From NCBI RefSeq assembly GCF_016722765.1, contig NZ_JAEQND010000008.1:1-64000 (forward strand): 64,000 bases of DNA, in the 5' to 3' direction. This stretch comes from Ramlibacter alkalitolerans (GTDB lineage: Bacteria; Pseudomonadota; Gammaproteobacteria; Burkholderiales; Burkholderiaceae_C). Shown here in pieces: positions 7,705 through 16,687 of the stretch; positions within the stretch are counted from its first letter, which is position 1; each line of letters begins with the position of its first letter. Under the pieces are notes generated by a model. It ran no database searches and was not told the DNA's origin. It saw only the letters and a program-made list of their open reading frames with translations. The position numbers and the translations under genes are program-made.

Positions 7705-9777
7705 GCAGGTTCCTTGCTTGCCGGGGTGAGGAGAACGCGGCCCGGGTCCCCGGGGCGAAAGCCCGGTCCGCTCACTTGGGCGAGCCAGCGAAGATCGGTG
7801 GCCAGTGCGTCGGCGCCACGTTCGCGCGCCCAGAACACGGGGCCGCCGCGGTGGCGCGGAAATCCGTAGCCGTTGACCAGGGCGACGTCGACGTCGCTGG
7901 GGCGCGCAGCCACGCCTTCGGCCAGCAGGAGGGCCGCTTCGTTGACCATGGCGAGCAGCGCGCGGCGCTGGATCTCCTCGGCACCGAACCTCCGCCGCGC
8001 AATGCCCTTGCGCTGGCTCTCGGCCTCGATCAGCTCTTGCACCTGCGGGTCGGGTGCTCCGCGCGACTTGCCGCCGGCTCCTTCATGCGCGTAGTAGCCG
8101 GCCCCCGTCTTGCGACCGAGCCGGCCCGCTTCGCAGAGCAGGTCCGGAATGCGCACGTAGCGATCCTGCGGGTCGCGCGTGGCGGCCTGGCTCTGGCGCA
8201 TGCGCCACGCGACGTCCAGCCCCGAAAGGTCCGCGACCGCAAATGGCCCCATGGCGAAGCCGAACGCCTCCAGCGCGGCATCCACTTGCTCGGGCAGCAC
8301 GCCCTCCTCGAGCATGAACTCGCATTGCCGCCGGTACGCCGAGAAGACGCGGTTGCCGACGAAGCCGAAAGCGTTGCCGGTCACGATGGGCAGCTTGCGC
8401 AACCTCTTCGCCAAAGCGAGCGCCGTGGCGAGCACGTCGGGCGCCGTATGTTCGCCGCGGACGACCTCCACCAGTCGCATCACGTTGGCGGGGCTGAAGA
8501 AGTGCAGGCCGACGACGTCCGGCGGCCGACCGGTCGCGCCGGCGATCGCATCGACGTCCAGGTACGACGTGTTGGTGGCAAGCACGGCGCCTGCGCGCGC
8601 CGCCGCATCGACGCGCCGGAACACCTGCTGCTTCACCGCCAGGTCTTCGAAGACGGCTTCGATCACCAGGTCGGCCTCCCCCAGGAGCGCCCAGTCCAGG
8701 CTCGCTTTCAACCGCGCCCTCGCAAGCGTCGGCCGTCGCCTGCGCCACCTTTCCGGCCCCGACACGCCCGCGGTAGTGGTCCCGGATGCGCTGCACGCCG
8801 CGCTGGAGGGCCACTTCGTCCTGTTCCAGCACGCTCACGAAGAGTCCGGCATCGAGCGCTGCGATGGCGATCCCGCAACCCATGGTTCCGGCACCGATGA
8901 TGGCGACGCGGTCCACCCGGCGCGCGTGCACACCCTCGAGCGCCGGATGCCGGGCGGCGTCGCGCTCGGCGAAGAATTGATGCCGAAGCGCACGCGCCTC
9001 GCGCGACAGGCGCATCTCCTGGAAGACCGCCCGCTCCCACCGCAGGGCCTCCTCGAAGGGCAGCGTCGCGGCTTCCTTCACGGCCTGGATCGCCGCCAGG
9101 ACCGCCGGTCGGCTCTTGCCGGCCTTGCGTGCGTCCGCCGCCGCCTTCTCCACTTCGGCTTCGCCGCAGGGCGGCACGCTGCGCGAGCGCAGCAGCGCTT
9201 TCGCACCCCGCAGCGCGCGGGCGTAGTCCACGGCGCCGGCCTTCAGGTCGCCGTCGGTCACGGCGTCCACGAGGTGCAAGGCCAGCGCTTCTTCGGCGGG
9301 CACCCGTTCGCCCGTGCACACCATGCGGATGGCGCGCGGCAGCCCGACCACGCGCGGCAGGCGCTGCGTCCCGCCCGCACCCGGAATGAATCCCAGCGTG
9401 ACTTCGGGAAGTCCGACGACGGTGCCGGCGCTGGCGATGCGGGCATCGCAACCCAGCGCGAGTTCGAAGCCGCCGCCCAGTGCGGCGCCGTGCAGCGCAG
9501 CGACGACCGGCTTGCCGCAGTCTTCCACCGCGGCGATGACGGCAGGCAGTTGCGGCTCCTCCAGCGGCTGGCCGAATTCCCGCAGGTCCGAACCCGCGAT
9601 GAAGGTGCGCCCCGCGCCGATGATCACGCCGGCCTGCAGCGCAGGATCGGATGCCAGTGCATGGATGGCGTCCAGCAAGCCGCGGCGCACGGCGAGCGAG
9701 CCGGCATTGATGGGCGGGTTGTCGACGACGATGACCAGCACGTCACCCTCGCGTTCCGTTCGGATGCTATCGTTCAT
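7701..9777 (-). pseudogene. Frameshifted enoyl-CoA hydratase/3-hydroxyacyl-CoA dehydrogenase (FadB-like)
   Basis: Two frames together make one bifunctional beta-oxidation enzyme of about 691 residues. The first frame, from ATG 9777, holds the crotonase domain (HGAALGGGFELALGCDARI, then FIPGAGGTQRLPRVVG) and the start of the NAD-binding fold (VAIIGAGTMGCGIAIAALDAG). The second frame continues at LKASLDWALLGEADLVIEAV and runs through the C-terminal dehydrogenase domain (NAFGFVGNRVFSAY) to 7701. The switch lies near 8715-8740 and behaves as one extra base. The second piece lacks the dinucleotide-binding loop, so it is not a separate gene. The ATG overlaps the hydrolase stop by 1 bp. This is either a real frameshift or a sequencing error; I see no recoding signal. 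Confidence 0.85.
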
Positions 9778-10625
9778 CAGGATTGCTCGTGATCGGTTGA
9801 GAGGAGCCAGGAGAGCACGAGCTCGTTCACGCGCTCCGCGGATTCGTATTGCACCCAATGGCCGGCGTTCGGCACGATGCACGCGCGGGCATGGCGCCTC
9901 CCCTCCATGAGCGGGGCTGCTGCCAGCGAAGGATGCGCCGTCACGTCATGCTCTCCCCACGCAAGCAGCAGCGGCCCCGTGTAGCCCTGCAGGCACCGCC
10001 CCAGGCCGCCCGCGCGCGAAAGCGGCTTGCTGTTGAACCGGGCCCGCTCGCACGCCTGCGAATGGATCGCGAGCGCCTGCACGTCGACGTTCGCCGGGTC
10101 ATGGAACATGTGCATGGCGAGGTTGTGGCGCATCGCTTCTGTCCACGCCGCCCCGCCCTTGGGCAGCTCGCGCCAGGAGCGCAGCTCACCGCGCGGCCGG
10201 CGCGCGCCGCCGTGCCCCGCTGGCCCGAGCAGGACCATCTGGTGAATCGCTCCCCGCCGCAGCGCCAGGTGCGCCGCCACCAGGGCTCCGAAGGAGAAGC
10301 CGGCCAGCCGCAGCGGCATTCCGCGAGGAACCACGGCGTCCAGGGTCTCCAGCGTCGCGGTCACCAGCGCGTCCATCGACGGCTCCAAAGGCTTGTCCGA
10401 ATCGCCGTAGCCGGGAAGGTCCGGGATCCACAGCGTGAAGTGCGCCGCCCACGCCCGGATGTTGCGCGCCCAGTGGGTCCACCGGCCATGGCCGCCGTGC
10501 AGCAGCACCATGGAGGGGCCCGAACCGAAGCGCCGCCAGGAGACCTGGCCGTCTGCAAAGGCAATGCGGCGCCGCTGCGCTTCGCGCTCGAGCCCCTCGA
10601 GCGCGGTCTGATCGAAGCTGGACAT
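9777..10625 (-). CDS. Alpha/beta-fold hydrolase
   Basis: This 282-residue protein has the full alpha/beta hydrolase signature: oxyanion region LLHGGHGRWTHWARN (about residues 41-55), nucleophile elbow GFSFGAL with Ser111, acid in WGEHDVTAH and catalytic histidine in VPNAGHWVQYES. The frame is open upstream to 10844, but ATG 10625 gives the usual domain start. It sits inside a CoA-thioester catabolic operon, so ring-fission product, ester or lactone hydrolysis is plausible. The sequence alone does not identify the substrate. Its stop codon overlaps the start of the hydratase/dehydrogenase gene. Confidence 0.88.
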   Translation of the reverse strand: MSSFDQTALEGLEREAQRRRIAFADGQVSWRRFGSGPSMVLLHGGHGRWTHWARNIRAWAAHFTLWIPDLPGYGDSDKPLEPSMDALVTATLETLDAVVPRGMPLRLAGFSFGALVAAHLALRRGAIHQMVLLGPAGHGGARRPRGELRSWRELPKGGAAWTEAMRHNLAMHMFHDPANVDVQALAIHSQACERARFNSKPLSRAGGLGRCLQGYTGPLLLAWGEHDVTAHPSLAAAPLMEGRRHARACIVPNAGHWVQYESAERVNELVLSWLLSTDHEQS

Positions 10626-10633
10626 CGCGACCT

Positions 10634-10975
10634 TCAGGCAGGCAGGGTGGAAGGGAGTGGACGCCACTGCGTCCGGATCCCTGCGGCAGGCAGGGACGGC
10701 GCCTCCGTCGGCGGCGCGCACAAGGCGCGGACCCAGGCGATGCCATTCGGGCGCATGGGCGAACACATGCCGGCCCAGCGCGCGGCGTCGACCTGCATGC
10801 GCCGGATCTCCCGCTCGGAGCAGCGCAGCAAGAGGCGTTCGCACGCGATGCGCACATCACGTGGCATTTCGATGCGGCGCGCATCCAGCATCAGGTAGCG
10901 TCGGCAGGCCACACGCCAGTGCCCCCGCGAGAGGCTCTCCTGAACCAGAGCCAGCAGGGGTTCACCGGCGCTCAC
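10634..10975 (-). CDS. Small hypothetical protein in the catabolic operon
   Basis: A GTG at 10975 opens a 113-residue frame that overlaps the end of the MmgE/PrpD gene by 14 bp and stops 8 bp before the hydrolase start. This is exactly the spacing of an operon gene, and without it the gap would be an unusually long 336 bp. The product is basic and partly helical (RRIEMPRDVRIACERLLLRC), with several cysteines and no signal peptide or known domain. I do not recognise it. It could be a lineage-specific protein or a chance frame in GC-rich DNA. Confidence 0.5.
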   Translation of the reverse strand: MSAGEPLLALVQESLSRGHWRVACRRYLMLDARRIEMPRDVRIACERLLLRCSEREIRRMQVDAARWAGMCSPMRPNGIAWVRALCAPPTEAPSLPAAGIRTQWRPLPSTLPA

Positions 10976-12320
10976 GCACGACCCCGAGCTCCAGCAGCTC
11001 GGCGGAGGACAGCGCATCGAGCCGGTGGATCTGCTGCAAGGTGTCCTTCGCGGCCTGTTCGCCGATCACCGGCGTCGACAGTTCCATGAACTTGTCGTGC
11101 AGCTCCGCGTCGGTGAGCGGCTCTTCCGGGTCGCCGCGACGATGCAGTTGAAGATGTTCCAGCCGTTCGCTCTTGCGCGTGGTGATGATGGCCCGCGCCG
11201 AGCGTTGGCGCGGAAAGCGCCCGGTCAGCTCGGGATCCTCCACCAGCTCGATGCGCTCCATCAGCGATGCGATCTCCGGCTTCGTCACCCATTCGGGCTG
11301 GAACGCCTGCGTGCGAACGCGCCCGTAGAGAACGGCGTTGGCCACCCCGTAGCGCAGGCAGAACTTCGCCTCGAAGGGCGTGGCGGCGGTCTTGCGGCCG
11401 GTGACGTCGAGCGACACGCGATAGCCCTCGATGCGGATGCGATCGATGTCGTTCGCCCTGAGCCCGTGCGCGCGGCACAGTGCCAGGGTGGCATCGATGG
11501 CGGCGAAGGTGTGCCCGCAGCCGCCGTGGTTCTTGAAGGTGATGTGCATCACGTTGTGATGCGAGCCGAGATCGGAGAAGGCCTTCTCCCAGTCGGGATC
11601 ACCTGACATGGCGGCCCCGAAGCCGGCCTCTCCTTCGAGGATGTCGAGGGCACCGGTCACGCCTTGCCGCGCCATCATCGCCGCGGTGAGTCCGCCCTCC
11701 GCCGCACGCCCGGCGTGCAGCGGCTTGCTCATGGCGTCCGAGCGGAAGGCCTGCTGCAGGGCCGCGGCAAAGGTCGCCGAGGTCGCGATGGCATGCGCCG
11801 TCTGTTCCGCGTCGAGACGCAGGGCAACGCTGCACGCCGCGGCGGCACCCAGCGTCCCGACCGTGCCGGTGGGATGCCAGAAGCGGTAGTGCGCGGGCGC
11901 CATCGCCGCCCCGACGCGGGTGGAGACCTCGTAGCCGGCCAGCACGGCGCGCACCAGCAGTTCGCCGTCACCGCCGACCGCCTGCACCGCCGCCAGCGCA
12001 GAGGCGATCACGGGGCACCCGGGGTGGTAGATCGCGTCGCGAAAGATGTCGTCGAACTCCGCGATGTGCGATGCCGTGCCGTTGATGAAGGCCGCCAGCC
12101 GTGCCGGGGCGCGCTGGCCGTCGAAGTGGAGGACGGCGGGACCGCGACCGAGTTCGTCCGCGAAGGCCGCTCGCATCAGGGTGGCGGGGGGCTGTTGCGC
12201 GCCGGCGAGGAGCGCCGCTGTCCAGTCGAGGACAGCGCGGCGCACGTGGTGGCGGACTTCGTCCGCGATGGGCGCGGTGCGCTGGGCCGCCACGTAGGCA
12301 GCGATCTTGTGCATCAGCAT
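10962..12320 (-). CDS. MmgE/PrpD family protein
   Basis: The 452-residue product belongs to the MmgE/PrpD fold, which includes 2-methylcitrate dehydratase, cis-aconitate decarboxylase and many uncharacterised dehydratases or epimerases. The helical N-terminal domain includes RRAVLDWTAALLAGAQQPPA, and the middle segment HNVMHITFKNHGGCGHTFAAIDA resembles the family's active-site region. No prpB, prpC or acnD genes are near, so methylcitrate cycle activity is not supported, and a role on the operon's own substrate is more likely. It lies 10 bp after the synthetase gene. ATG 12314 is an alternative start. Confidence 0.88.
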   Translation of the reverse strand: MLMHKIAAYVAAQRTAPIADEVRHHVRRAVLDWTAALLAGAQQPPATLMRAAFADELGRGPAVLHFDGQRAPARLAAFINGTASHIAEFDDIFRDAIYHPGCPVIASALAAVQAVGGDGELLVRAVLAGYEVSTRVGAAMAPAHYRFWHPTGTVGTLGAAAACSVALRLDAEQTAHAIATSATFAAALQQAFRSDAMSKPLHAGRAAEGGLTAAMMARQGVTGALDILEGEAGFGAAMSGDPDWEKAFSDLGSHHNVMHITFKNHGGCGHTFAAIDATLALCRAHGLRANDIDRIRIEGYRVSLDVTGRKTAATPFEAKFCLRYGVANAVLYGRVRTQAFQPEWVTKPEIASLMERIELVEDPELTGRFPRQRSARAIITTRKSERLEHLQLHRRGDPEEPLTDAELHDKFMELSTPVIGEQAAKDTLQQIHRLDALSSAELLELGVVRERR

Positions 12321-12330
12321 GGCGCGCCCC

Positions 12331-14424
12331 TCATTTGACGGATTCCAGGATCAGCGCGTCGACCGCGAGGACCCCTTCGCCCTCGGCGAGCACCATCATC
12401 GGGTTCACCTCCGCTTCGCGGATGCGCAGGTCCGGCCGCACCGCGAGCTGGGAAAGGGCTGACACCGCCTTCGCGAGCGCTTGCAGGTCGCCCTTGCGCT
12501 TGCCGCGCAGGCCGGTGAGCGGCTTGAGCGATTGCACCTCGGCGATCATCTCGCGCGCGGTACCTACGTCCACCGGGGCGAGCCGGATGCTGCGGTCGCG
12601 CGCCACCTCGGCCCAGATCCCGCCGGCCGCCAGCATGATGATCGGGCCGGCCTGCGGGTCGATGCGCTAACCCACCAGCACCTCGCCGAGCGAGCGCTGC
12701 ATGGGCTGCACCAGGACCTGGTCGCAGGGCGCGCCCGGCGCCCGCTCGTGCAGGTTGCCGCGCAAGGTCGCAAGCGCCTGCTCCAGCTCGCCGCGGCTGG
12801 CGATGTTCAGCACGACGCCGCCGACTTCCGTCTTGTGCGGAATGTGCTCGGAGCACACCTTGGCAACCACCGGGAATGGGAACGGCAGCTCCGGCGCGGG
12901 GCCGGCCAGGGGAACCAGCACCGCGGGGGCATGCGGCACACCGAGTTGTTCGAGGACGCCATAGGCCTGCGCCTCGCTGAGCGTGCGCGTCGCGCCGTCC
13001 GCCGGCGCGGCGGGCAAGGCAAGCTGCCTGGGCGCGCGGCGCGCGAACACGGAAGCGATCGCATCGGCGCAGGCTTCGGGCGAACGGAAGCAGGGCACGC
13101 CGGCTTCGGTCAACTGGCGCAGCGCCTCGGGGGCTTCGGGCACCAGCATCGCGGCCAGCGGCTTGTCGGCGCCCGCACTGTCGATGATCGGCTTGACCGC
13201 CAGCTGCGGATACAGGCGCGCCGACGATCCGACGACAGCGAGCACCAGGTCGAATTCCGGCGCTTCGAGCAGGATCTCCAGCGTCTTCTTCATCACCTCG
13301 TACCTGGTGCCCGCGAGCGTGAGGTCGACCACGCGTCCGGCCGTGCCGGGAATGCCGGCAGCGTTCAGCTTCGCCACCGTTTCCGGGGAAGCCGGCTGCA
13401 CGGCGATGCCGCGGATGCCCAGTTGGTCCACCGCCATGGCGGCACCACCGCCGGTGGTGGTCACGACGCCGACGCGGCGGTGCCCCGGGCCGGTTTTGCC
13501 CAGCTCCACGCGGCGTGCCAGCGGGAAGGTCTCGAGCAGCGCATCGAGCACGCCCACGCGGGCGATGCCCATGTCCTTGAAGAAGGCGTCGGCGACGTCG
13601 TCCTCGCCGGCGAGCGCACCGGTGTGCGTGGCCGCCATTTCCGCTGCGGCTTCGGAGCGACCCAGCTTGTACGCGATCACCGGCTTGCCACGCCGGGCGG
13701 CTTCGGCCGCGAACGCGCGCAGTTCCTCGCCGTCGCCCAGGCTTTCCAGGAACAGCAGGTAACCCTCGATCGCCGGGTCGTCCAGCGTGGCGGCGCAGAT
13801 CTCGCCCACGCTCAGGTCCACTTCGCCGCCGACCGACACCAGACCGGCGAAACCGATGCCGCGCGCCTTGCCGCGCGACACCAGCGCGCCGATCATGCTG
13901 CCGCTTTGCGAAGCGACGAACACCTTGCCCGAGGGCAGGTCGGGCTCGGCGAAGGCAGCATTGGCGGTGAGCACGAGCCGGGTGTGCGTGTTGACCACGC
14001 CGAGGCTGCTGGGCCCCAGGATGCGGATGCCCGTCGTACGGGCCAGTTCGCGCAACACCTCTTCGCGCTGCGCACCTTCCGCACCCGACTCGGAGAAGCC
14101 GCTGGCCAGCACGGTCGCAACCTTGACACCGAGGGCGGCGCCCTCCCGCAGCGTGTCCAGCACGCTTCCGGTCGGCGTCAGCACGAAGACGTGTTCCGGC
14201 ACTTCCGGCAAGGCAGAGAGGCCGGGCCAGGCCTGCTCGCCCTGCACGATGGCGCGGTTCGGGTTGATCGGGTAGACCTTGCCCTGGAAGCCTGCTTCGC
14301 GCAGGAACTTGAGAGGCCGCCCGGCCGTCTTGCCCGCGTCGTCGGAGGCACCGACCAGGGCGATGCTGCGAGGGGCCAGCAGGGCGTGCGCCAGCGCGGC
14401 AGATGCGTGAGAGGAGTCCATCAT
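12331..14424 (-). pseudogene. ADP-forming acyl-CoA synthetase interrupted by an in-frame TAG
   Basis: The full reading spans 697 codons of an NDP-forming acetate-CoA ligase-type enzyme, which joins an acid to CoA with ATP. The N-terminal CoA-binding domain reads LLAPRSIALVGASDDAG, the central domains contain GVVTTTGGGAAMAVDQLG, and the ATP-grasp part begins at FPFPVVAKVCSEHIPHKTEV. After GEVLVG the codon at 12669-12667 is TAG; the same frame then continues with RIDPQAGPIIMLAAGGIWAE to the natural end at 12331. Homologues I recall have Tyr at this point, so a single TAC or TAT to TAG change would explain it. Residues beyond 585 complete the ATP-grasp fold, so the truncated protein is probably inactive. 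A sequencing error is possible. Confidence 0.88.
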
Positions 14425-15402
14425 TCAGTCCAGTTTGATGTGCATCGTCTTGAGCAGCTTGTCCCAGTGGCTGACTTCGTCGCGGATGTAGGTCTTGAAT
14501 TCGGCGGGCTTGTTGCCCACGACGACGGCGCCCTGCGCCTCGAGCTTCTCCCGGACGTCGGGAGCCGCCATGGCCTTGGCCACCCCGGCGTGCAGCCTGG
14601 CGATGATGGCTGGCGGCGTGCCCTTCGGCGCGAGCAAGCCGTTCCAGGAGTCGACCACGAAGCCGGGCACGCCGGCTTCGGCCAGGGTGGGAACCTGCGG
14701 AAGTTGCGCCAGGCGCTTCTCGGCAGCCACCGCGAGCGGACGCACCTTGTTTTCCTTCAGCAAGGGCAGCGCCGACACCGACGTCATGAACGCCATCGTC
14801 ACCTGGCCCGCGAGCAGGTCCTGCATCGCCCCGGCCGCGCCCTTGTAGGGAACGTGGATGATGTCGATGCCCGTGCGGCTCTTGAGCATCTCTCCGGCGA
14901 GATGCTGCGTGCCGCCGTTGCCGGTGGACCCGAAGGAGAGCGTTCCCGGCTGCTTCTTCGCCAGCGCGACCAGTTCGGGCAGCGTCCTGGCCGGCACGTT
15001 GTCGGCCACCGCCAGCACGGCAGGCGCGGACATCAGCAGCGAGACCGGCTCGAAGCTGTCCTGCACGTTCCACTTGAGGTTCTTGTACATGAACCCTGCC
15101 ATCGTGATCGGCGCCGCCGCGACCAGCAGGGTGTAGCCGTCCGGCGCTGCGTTGGCGACGAACTCGGAGGCGATGTTCGAGCCTGCGCCCGGCTTGTTCT
15201 CCACGATGACGGGCTGGCCCAGCGCCTGCCCCAGCTTGGTGGCCAGCAGGCGCGCCGTGAGGTCCGTCGGACCGCCGGCCTGGTAGCCGACGATCAGTCG
15301 CACCGGCTTCGACGGATAGCTGGTGACGGGCTCCTGCGCGGATGCGGGCATCCCGGCACCAAGGCACGCTGCGATCGTGAACGCGGCAAAGATCTTCTGC
15401 AT
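14425..15402 (-). CDS. Bug-family tripartite tricarboxylate receptor (solute-binding protein)
   Basis: This second Bug receptor has 325 residues. Its signal peptide MQKIFAAFTIAACLGAG ends near PASAQ, and the mature protein starts YPSKPVRLIVGYQAGGPTDLTARLL, with the family blocks VENKPGAGSNIASEFVA and AAPDGYTLLVAAAP. The frame is open far upstream, but ATG 15402 starts the signal peptide. The stop abuts the synthetase start directly. Together with the acyl-CoA dehydrogenase and the synthetase it suggests that a carboxylate is bound in the periplasm and then activated to a CoA ester. No transporter membrane subunits are encoded nearby. Confidence 0.93.
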   Translation of the reverse strand: MQKIFAAFTIAACLGAGMPASAQEPVTSYPSKPVRLIVGYQAGGPTDLTARLLATKLGQALGQPVIVENKPGAGSNIASEFVANAAPDGYTLLVAAAPITMAGFMYKNLKWNVQDSFEPVSLLMSAPAVLAVADNVPARTLPELVALAKKQPGTLSFGSTGNGGTQHLAGEMLKSRTGIDIIHVPYKGAAGAMQDLLAGQVTMAFMTSVSALPLLKENKVRPLAVAAEKRLAQLPQVPTLAEAGVPGFVVDSWNGLLAPKGTPPAIIARLHAGVAKAMAAPDVREKLEAQGAVVVGNKPAEFKTYIRDEVSHWDKLLKTMHIKLD

Positions 15403-15431
15403 CACTGGTCTCCTGGTCTTCGGATGGGGGC

Positions 15432-16589
15432 TCAGGCCGCTTTGGGAGGCCGTTGCGGGAACTGGCGGTCGAAGACGCCTTCGGCGATGCGGTTCTTGAG
15501 CATCTCGATGGAGCCGCCGGCGATCATCCAGCCGCGCGTACGGCGCACGCAGTATTCGACGATGGACTCCTGGCTGTAGCCCATGCCTCCCATGACCTGG
15601 AGGGCTTCGTTCGCGACGTCCCAGCCGGCCTGGTTGCAGGCCAGCTTGGCGAGTGCCGTGCTCTGGGCCGACGGGAGGCCATGCTCGCCCTCCATCGCAG
15701 CCTTGTAGAGAAGCAGCTGGGCGGACTCCAGCTTCAGCTTCATTTCGGCGAACTTCCACTGGATGCCCTGGAACTCGCACAGTGCGCGGCCGAACTGCTT
15801 GCGGTCCTGCGCGTGCGCGCGGGCGGTGTTGAAGCAGAGCCGGCCCAGCGCCAGCGAGCGCGCCGAGTTGCCGAGCCGCTCAACGTTGAAGCCGGAAATC
15901 TGCTTCTTGAAGCCGCCCTCGCCCAGCAGGATGTTCTTCTTCGGAATGCGGCATTCCTCGAAGTACAGCTGGCTCCAGGTCTCGCCGCTCATGAAGGCCG
16001 ACGGGGAGCCGACCTGGAAACCGCGCGCTCCGCGTTCGACGAGGACCGAACCGATGCCGCTCACGCCAGGCGCGAAGCGCACGTAGATCAGGAACAGCCC
16101 CGCCTCCGGGCTGTGGGTGGAGAACACCTTGCTGCCGTTGATCACGACTTCGTCGCCCTCGATGCGGGCGGAGGTTTTCAGCTCCGTCACCGCCGAGCCC
16201 GCGTCCGGTTCGCTCATGCCCAGGGCGATCAGTTTCTTGCCGGCCAGCAGGTCCGGCAGGAAGCGTTGCTTCTGTTCCGGGGTGGCGTACTCGACGAAGG
16301 TCCGCACCGGGCCGAAATTGCCCGCCTGCACGATGTCGGCGCTCTTGGGGCAGGCCAGCGCGACCTCCTGGATCGCCAGCACGGCGTGCATGAGCGAGCC
16401 ACCCTGCCCGCCGTCCTCCTCCGGGAATGCAATGCCCAGCAGCCCCTGCTCGGCGATGAGACGCGCGGTGTCCCAGGGGAAGTGCGGCGAATGGGCACGC
16501 TCCAGTGCGCCGGGGGCGAGCTTGTCCTGCGCGAACCGGCGGACGGATTCGGCGAACGCCTCGTGTTCTTCACTCAGTTGAAAGTCCAT
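15432..16589 (-). CDS. Acyl-CoA dehydrogenase, first gene of the catabolic operon
   Basis: This 385-residue flavoprotein starts MDFQLSEEHEAFAESVRRFA and has the middle-domain motif ALGMSEPDAGSAVTELKT and the C-terminal QVMGGMGYSQESIVEYCVR. At the position where many family members have the catalytic glutamate (EG-T/S), this protein reads MIAGGSIEMLKNRIAE, so glycine replaces Glu. Some family members use a glutamate on another helix, so activity is not excluded. The start ATG 16589 faces the LysR gene at 16688. It is the promoter-proximal gene of the operon running down to 6499. Confidence 0.92.
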   Translation of the reverse strand: MDFQLSEEHEAFAESVRRFAQDKLAPGALERAHSPHFPWDTARLIAEQGLLGIAFPEEDGGQGGSLMHAVLAIQEVALACPKSADIVQAGNFGPVRTFVEYATPEQKQRFLPDLLAGKKLIALGMSEPDAGSAVTELKTSARIEGDEVVINGSKVFSTHSPEAGLFLIYVRFAPGVSGIGSVLVERGARGFQVGSPSAFMSGETWSQLYFEECRIPKKNILLGEGGFKKQISGFNVERLGNSARSLALGRLCFNTARAHAQDRKQFGRALCEFQGIQWKFAEMKLKLESAQLLLYKAAMEGEHGLPSAQSTALAKLACNQAGWDVANEALQVMGGMGYSQESIVEYCVRRTRGWMIAGGSIEMLKNRIAEGVFDRQFPQRPPKAA

Positions 16590-16667
16590 GGGAACGGGTC
16601 TCCAGATCGATGCCCGGATCATGGGCCGCGTCGCCGCTGACGAAAACTGCCAATTCGGTGCCCAGGA

Positions 16668-16682
16668 ATGACCTAAAGTCAT
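16668..16682. promoter_or_regulatory. Putative LysR operator (T-N11-A palindrome)
   Basis: ATGACCTAAAGTCAT has perfect 5-bp arms (ATGAC/GTCAT) with T and A eleven bases apart. It ends 5 bp before the LysR ATG at 16688, in the place a ribosome binding site would occupy, and about 80 bp from the divergent acyl-CoA dehydrogenase start. That arrangement fits autorepression with activation of the catabolic operon. Binding is inferred. Confidence 0.5.
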
Positions 16683-16687
16683 GCCTC

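Noticed and set aside
8715-8740. Programmed +1 frameshift
   Set aside because: There is no stop codon or rare-codon pause at the switch point and no evident stimulatory structure; a mutation or sequencing error is simpler.
7701-8765. A separate 3-hydroxyacyl-CoA dehydrogenase gene starting near 8765
   Set aside because: The start would be a GTG in the middle of the Rossmann domain, and the dinucleotide-binding loop lies in the other frame. It is the downstream half of one frameshifted gene.
10962-12320. prpD of the methylcitrate cycle
   Set aside because: No prpB, prpC or acnD gene lies nearby, and the operon context is acyl-CoA metabolism.
12667-12669. TAG read as pyrrolysine
   Set aside because: No pyl genes are in view, such a codon is not expected in betaproteobacteria, and the family position is normally Tyr, so a point mutation is simpler.
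12314-15579. Very long open frames on both strands opposite or out of phase with the synthetase and receptor genes
   Set aside because: They show low-complexity Arg/Ala/Gly-rich translations, no domains and no ribosome binding sites. They are the expected shadow of GC-rich genes.
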